The notes below the pieces were generated by a model. The model was not told where the DNA came from, searched no databases, and saw nothing but the letters and a program-made list of their open reading frames with translations. The position numbers were made by a program, and so were the translations under genes. From positions 1 to 9,240 of the forward strand of contig JAPULF010000192.1 of NCBI GenBank assembly GCA_027295245.1: a stretch of DNA of 9,240 nucleotides. The letters are read 5' to 3'. The DNA comes from Planctomycetota bacterium (GTDB lineage Bacteria; Planctomycetota; Phycisphaerae; UBA1845; UTPLA1). Below are positions 6,601-9,240 of this stretch, in pieces (the stretch's first letter is position 1; the number at the start of each line of letters is the position of its first letter).

Positions 6601-7406
6601 TGCTGGATAATCGACTCGAACAGCGACGCCATCAGTTGGTCCGGCGGGACGCCTTGCTTCTGGAGGCCGTTGATGTCGGTTTCGGCGAATACGCCGCACT
6701 TGCCGGCCACGGGATGCAGCCGGATGCCGTCATATCCCATTTGGCACAATTCATCGGCGGGGATTTTGAGCTTGGCGTTGATCTTGTCGATGACCGCGCC
6801 GGTGCCGCCGGCGCACTTGTCGTTCATCGACGGGATCTTTTTCTTTTTGCCGGTCTCCTCGTCGGTCTTGAAGATGATGATCTTGGCGTCCTGTCCGCCC
6901 AGTTCGACCACGCTCTGCACATCGGGATAGAACTTCTCGACGGAGAGACTGACGGCGTTCACCTCTTGCACGAACTTGGCGCCGATGCGCGAGCCGATGG
7001 ACGCGCCTCCGGAACCGGTCATGAAGACGCGGAAGGCATTTCGCGGCACATCCGGAAACTTCGCCTCGACTGCGACCAGCATCTCGATGCACTTTTCGGG
7101 CTGCCTGGTGTCGTGGCGTTGATAGTCCTGTTGCAGGATCTCGTCGGTGACCGGATCAATGACGACGAACTTGACGGTCGTGCTCCCTACGTCGAGGCCG
7201 ATGAGCAGGCCACCGGGGTATTTCTCGGTGGCCTCAAACGGCAGGTCTTCGATTGTCGGGCGGCTTCGTTCGGCGCGGAGGGAGCCGATGTTAATTTGCA
7301 GGAATTGCAGTTCGGGTTCGGCGGATTTGCTGCCGCAAGAGCCTCCTGATCCGCAACTGCCGCCGGATTTTCCGTCCGCTTCCAAGTGAACGTTGTTTTG
7401 ATTCAT
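3639..7406 (-). CDS. Tandem BcrA/HgdC-type ATPase activase fused to a DUF2229/HgdB-like module (PlsA/GeR-like)
   Basis: Predicted cytoplasmic ATP-dependent electron-transfer protein of 1255 residues. Activase-type modules use ATP hydrolysis to push an electron from a [4Fe-4S] cluster to a partner at very low potential. Order: a Cys/Gly/Ser tail (C18, C24); activase module 1 (~65-350) with GLDVGSTT at 70-77 and cluster cysteines C198 (DKCAGGTG) and C237 (GKCGVFAETD); module 2 (~412-690) with GLDGGSTSTKG at ~417, GTTGYAKD, C542 (TQCSAGNG) and C581 (GCAVFMQSD); a C716-x2-C719-x3-C723 site; a ~100-residue variable linker; a DUF2229/HgdB-like module (~865-1215) with IGMPRVLNMY, C919 (DPCFPSK), C953, C967, C1078 and C1162 (FKCGHDAP); and a charged, possibly coiled-coil C-terminus. 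Clostridial PlsA and bacterial GeR, linked to ether-lipid formation, share this plan; YjiL/HgdC-type proteins are alternatives. The ATG at 7406 is preferred because the 17 extra codons from a GTG at 7457 include AGA and TCT, but AGGA lies 7 nt before that GTG, so the start is uncertain. Confidence 0.85.
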   Translation of the reverse strand: MNQNNVHLEADGKSGGSCGSGGSCGSKSAEPELQFLQINIGSLRAERSRPTIEDLPFEATEKYPGGLLIGLDVGSTTVKFVVIDPVTDEILQQDYQRHDTRQPEKCIEMLVAVEAKFPDVPRNAFRVFMTGSGGASIGSRIGAKFVQEVNAVSLSVEKFYPDVQSVVELGGQDAKIIIFKTDEETGKKKKIPSMNDKCAGGTGAVIDKINAKLKIPADELCQMGYDGIRLHPVAGKCGVFAETDINGLQKQGVPPDQLMASLFESIIQQNLSVLTRGHTLRPQVLLLGGPNTYIKGMQDCWRANIPIVWKERNVEIPDKPIEELIAVPDNGQYFAAIGAVEYAKIELEDNPNQGVYRGIDDLNWYINVGRLEEKKVAGGSGLCKDKDELLAFRAAHRKEPWSPKKFPAGTTVRGFIGLDGGSTSTKGVLLDEDKNVIAKAYQLSKGNPIEDTMEIFALIQSQVEDQGCSLEILGVGTTGYAKDILKDVINADVALVETVAHTQAGLHFYPGTDVIIDVGGQDIKLIILKNGQVKDFKLNTQCSAGNGYFLQSTAQGFGYTVEEFADIAFSAEAMPQFGYGCAVFMQSDIVDFQRQGWAPKEIMAGLCDVLPKNIWLYVSQIPNLSKLGTKFILQGGTQHNLAAVKSQVDFIRSRFRGTGVEPDIRVHKFCGEAGAIGCGVEAHRLYTEAGQRTEFIGLDRVQKLEFRTTRDENTRCYFCKNKCLRTFIDVKSGEQPAPTGALVDLSSQLLKSGPETPDQQASAGQALKNASTKKKSKVPLEQGEQRLIIATCEKGTVEDVNDMRDIKKGLDGVKKANPNFAEITANEAFKPTGVASVADPVPKVGLLSRKRLARRVDLMQLRKDIRIGMPRVLNMYSMAPWFMAYFESLGLSKRNLIWSDYTGEEMYKEGAKRGAIDPCFPSKIGIPHVHNLLYHKHSEKQPLDYIFFPMIDCMPTFLDGTQSRRACPTVTTTPEAVKAAFTKESNVFAEFGVEYLDTFVNMSEPPLMARQMFGEFKDKFGLSEDENLRACKVAWEHYESFYARLRKDARELLDRLERENEIGVVLLTRPYHHDPGVCHEIPDEFQKIGIPVFTMDVLPRDEDILERLFGEEVRRGDFQSLLSIEDAWKNSYSENTNRKVWAAKYAARHPNLVALELSSFKCGHDAPIYTTIEEVIENSGTPYFCFKDIDENKPVGSIRIRIETIAYFLKRHHEKLVRRHMKMAEIEAKLASLETELRSKEAAPIREERGVLIGV

Positions 7407-7524
7407 CTGATTGAGCGTTCTTTTCTCTGCCTCAGAATCCTCGGGGGCGGTGCCCACCCGACTATCCTGGTCTTGTTTTGCATTGTCTCGCAGCCCTGAC
7501 GCCTAGCCGACGACAATCACTGCT

Positions 7525-9240
7525 TCACGCAGTTACACAGGCGTGCGACACCTCTGAATCCGCCACCACGCCCTGTCGATTCATCTTTCTCGCTACGTCC
7601 TGCACGAAGTTTGCAGCTTTTCCCACGACGCCCTTGTAGTGGGTTATGTGTTGAATCGGTCGGCGGAGGTCGCGGTTTTCCGGGCTTGCTATGAACTCGC
7701 GTATCTGCTCGATGGTGTAGCCTGTTTTTTGAACCGCCGTGCGGAACTCCGCCTTGCTCTTCATCTTGGCTTCGCCGAGGGCCATTTGTACGCGGCTGTG
7801 AGCGTTGATGTCGCCCTCGCCGCTGGTCTCGATGGGCAGGAAGATAATGTCCTTGAAGTGAGAGATCACGGCGGCCTGGGCGGCGTCGGACTGCGTGCTC
7901 GGCATGCAGCCGAAGGGCTTCAGGCTCAGGACCATGTGGGCCAAGTCCTTATTGGAATAATAGATGTTCTTGGCTACCTCGAGGTGGCCTTCGCCGCCGC
8001 CCGCGCGGCTGTTGTAGTACGGATGGCCCAGGCGCGTGAGCTCCAGTTGATTGACCAGTTCGTGGACGGTGCCGCCCAAGGCGAGGCGCAGACGGTCGTA
8101 TTCGCGAACGATGATTTTGTTCGCCAATCGAAAGGTGAACATCTTCTTGCGATGGGCCGCCTCGGCGGCAAGCCATTGCTTGGGGTTTTTCCAGGAGATT
8201 CGGCGTCCGTCTTCCGTCATGCCCTTGCGGTCGGCGGCCTTATTTTCGGCCTGGTGAAGCATGTAGGTGATCCAGGTGGCTACCGGCTCGACCAAGACCT
8301 CGGCGCCCTCACCTTCGAGAAACGGGAACATGTTGAAATTGCCGTCGCCCTCGGTTGTCTGTGCCCAGAATTCGCCGGTGATCTTTACCTTGGGCTTGAG
8401 GCGGGTGTAGTCTATTTCGATTTCCTCGTCGATCATCCGACGACATTCTGCGAAGACATCCGTATAATACGTGCCTTTGAGTTGGTCGAGGAATTTTTCG
8501 GCTTCGTCCGGACCCTTTACCGGGGCCACTTTTGCCAAAATCTTCGCGAGCCGGCCGCCGTTGATCTCGTCGTAGTCCTTGTCCTTGATCGCGGCCTGGC
8601 AAAGAACCATGCACTTGGCCATGACCTCGTCGGTCTTGCCCGGCACGACCTCGAAGGGGCGAATCTCGTACGCGATGGCGTTGAGCAGGTCGCCCATGAA
8701 GAACGCGTTGAGGATTGTGAGGAAGAAATTCAGGCTGAAATCGAGGCCGGCCTCGATCTCGGACTGATCCAGGCCGCCCCCTTGCTGGAAGAGCATCACA
8801 CGAAAGCCGTCGAAGCCGCTGTTTCGCAAGGCCAGCCGATACTCCGCTTCATACATTCCGAAACGGCACGGGCCGCAGGCCCCGGCGGTAATGAAAATGT
8901 GGTCGCTGAGAATCTGCTCGGTCGGAATGCCCTCATCGTCGCGCATCCGCTTCAGATGATTGACAAGCGAACCGACGGTGAAATAGGTGGGGTTGCACTG
9001 TCCGTTGTTGCCGTATTCCTTGCCCGCCTGGAAGTCCGGCTTGGAGGGTGTCGGGACAATACCGACCTTGTAGCCGAGCCCCTCGAGCCCGGCGAGGAGC
9101 AGTTGCTCGTGCCGCATGGTGAGGCCGCCGAACCAAACAGTGACCTGGTCGCGTTCGTCTTTGGTGAAGTTTCGCTCGCGGGGGCGCTTGAAGTGTGCGA
9201 CCGGACCGATGTTCAATCCGGCTTCTTTCATGAGCCGTTC
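7525..9240 (-). CDS. 2-Hydroxyacyl-CoA dehydratase/benzoyl-CoA reductase-like partner subunit (COG3581-like), open at the right edge
   Basis: Probable electron-accepting, Fe-S partner of the large activase encoded next. The first ATG in the window is at 9231, but the frame is open to the edge (ERL precedes it) and no clear ribosome site is visible, so the true start may lie outside. From that ATG: VWFGGLTMRHE (~32-42), GNNGQCNP (C79), FITAGACGPCRFG (C119, C122), a long helical middle (~155-330) and a conserved end with LKPFGCMPS (C442) and LPIETSGEGDINAHSRVQMA (~465-484). These match the region that follows DUF2229 in fused activase-dehydratase proteins of about 1400 residues. Here it is a separate gene placed before the activase gene, 118 bp upstream. 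The cysteines are candidate ligands for a [4Fe-4S] or double-cubane type cluster; the cluster type cannot be read. No signal peptide or membrane segment is evident. The assignment to the superfamily is firm; the substrate is unknown. Confidence 0.83.
   Translation of the reverse strand, partial: ERLMKEAGLNIGPVAHFKRPRERNFTKDERDQVTVWFGGLTMRHEQLLLAGLEGLGYKVGIVPTPSKPDFQAGKEYGNNGQCNPTYFTVGSLVNHLKRMRDDEGIPTEQILSDHIFITAGACGPCRFGMYEAEYRLALRNSGFDGFRVMLFQQGGGLDQSEIEAGLDFSLNFFLTILNAFFMGDLLNAIAYEIRPFEVVPGKTDEVMAKCMVLCQAAIKDKDYDEINGGRLAKILAKVAPVKGPDEAEKFLDQLKGTYYTDVFAECRRMIDEEIEIDYTRLKPKVKITGEFWAQTTEGDGNFNMFPFLEGEGAEVLVEPVATWITYMLHQAENKAADRKGMTEDGRRISWKNPKQWLAAEAAHRKKMFTFRLANKIIVREYDRLRLALGGTVHELVNQLELTRLGHPYYNSRAGGGEGHLEVAKNIYYSNKDLAHMVLSLKPFGCMPSTQSDAAQAAVISHFKDIIFLPIETSGEGDINAHSRVQMALGEAKMKSKAEFRTAVQKTGYTIEQIREFIASPENRDLRRPIQHITHYKGVVGKAANFVQDVARKMNRQGVVADSEVSHACVTA

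Noticed and set aside
18..7349. Plus-strand open frame of 2443 codons as a giant protein gene
   Set aside because: It lies codon-on-codon opposite four well-supported minus-strand genes, crosses their gaps, starts without a ribosome site and its translation is a low-complexity Val/Asp/Leu-rich mirror of those genes.
7407..7457. GTG start at 7457 for the large activase
   Set aside because: Not firmly excluded: AGGA is well spaced, but the 17 added codons include AGA and TCT, which look unusual for this DNA, and the ATG at 7406 opens a natural polar N-terminus.
3639..9240. One gene broken into two by a frameshift
   Set aside because: The part that is C-terminal in fused relatives is encoded first here, so a single frameshift cannot explain the arrangement.
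3639..9240. Aromatic degradation (benzoyl-CoA reductase) or glutamate fermentation (hydroxyglutaryl-CoA dehydratase) operon
   Set aside because: The activase and dehydratase-like families fit, but there are no neighbouring CoA ligase, CoA transferase or ring-cleavage genes, and the tandem-activase plus DUF2229 plan is not that of BcrA/D or HgdC. It cannot be ruled out beyond the window.

Overview
This window looks like bacterial DNA of moderately high GC. All supported genes lie on the minus strand, so transcription runs from the right edge to the left edge. Gaps are short (about 115 to 175 bp), no gene-free stretch exceeds 300 bp, and Shine-Dalgarno-like sites are visible. No tRNA, rRNA, insertion sequence, CRISPR array or convincing promoter was seen. 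The protein families (ATP-driven Fe-S activases, dehydratase/reductase-like partners, a cysteine-rich radical SAM enzyme) point to an anaerobe or an organism with strong low-potential Fe-S chemistry. A planctomycete- or acidobacterium-like host is only a guess, because no phylogenetic marker is present.

Layout in transcription order: (1) 9240-7525, a 2-hydroxyacyl-CoA dehydratase/benzoyl-CoA reductase-like partner subunit (COG3581-like), open at the right edge. (2) 7406-3639, a very large protein with two tandem BcrA/BcrD/HgdC-type ATPase activase modules, a Cys-rich linker and a DUF2229/HgdB-like module. (3) A bulged hairpin directly after that stop codon. (4) 3464-3177, a small unrecognised soluble protein. 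(5) 3017-885, a cysteine-rich radical SAM protein of the COG1964 type, the family that contains archaeal tetraether lipid synthase (Tes). (6) Two small hairpins. (7) 764-1, the N-terminal 254 residues of a further protein that runs off the left edge.

How they may work together: genes 1 and 2 together carry the parts of the multidomain proteins represented by clostridial PlsA and the bacterial glycerol ester reductase (GeR), which are linked to making plasmalogen or alkyl-ether bonds in anaerobic bacteria. Archaeal relatives of gene 5 join lipid tails carbon to carbon to make membrane-spanning lipids. Finding both families side by side suggests a candidate locus for bacterial ether and/or membrane-spanning lipids. 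That is an inference from family membership and gene order; substrates cannot be read from the sequence. Three of the proteins also carry similar Gly/Ser/Cys low-complexity tails, which may be a shared feature of the system.
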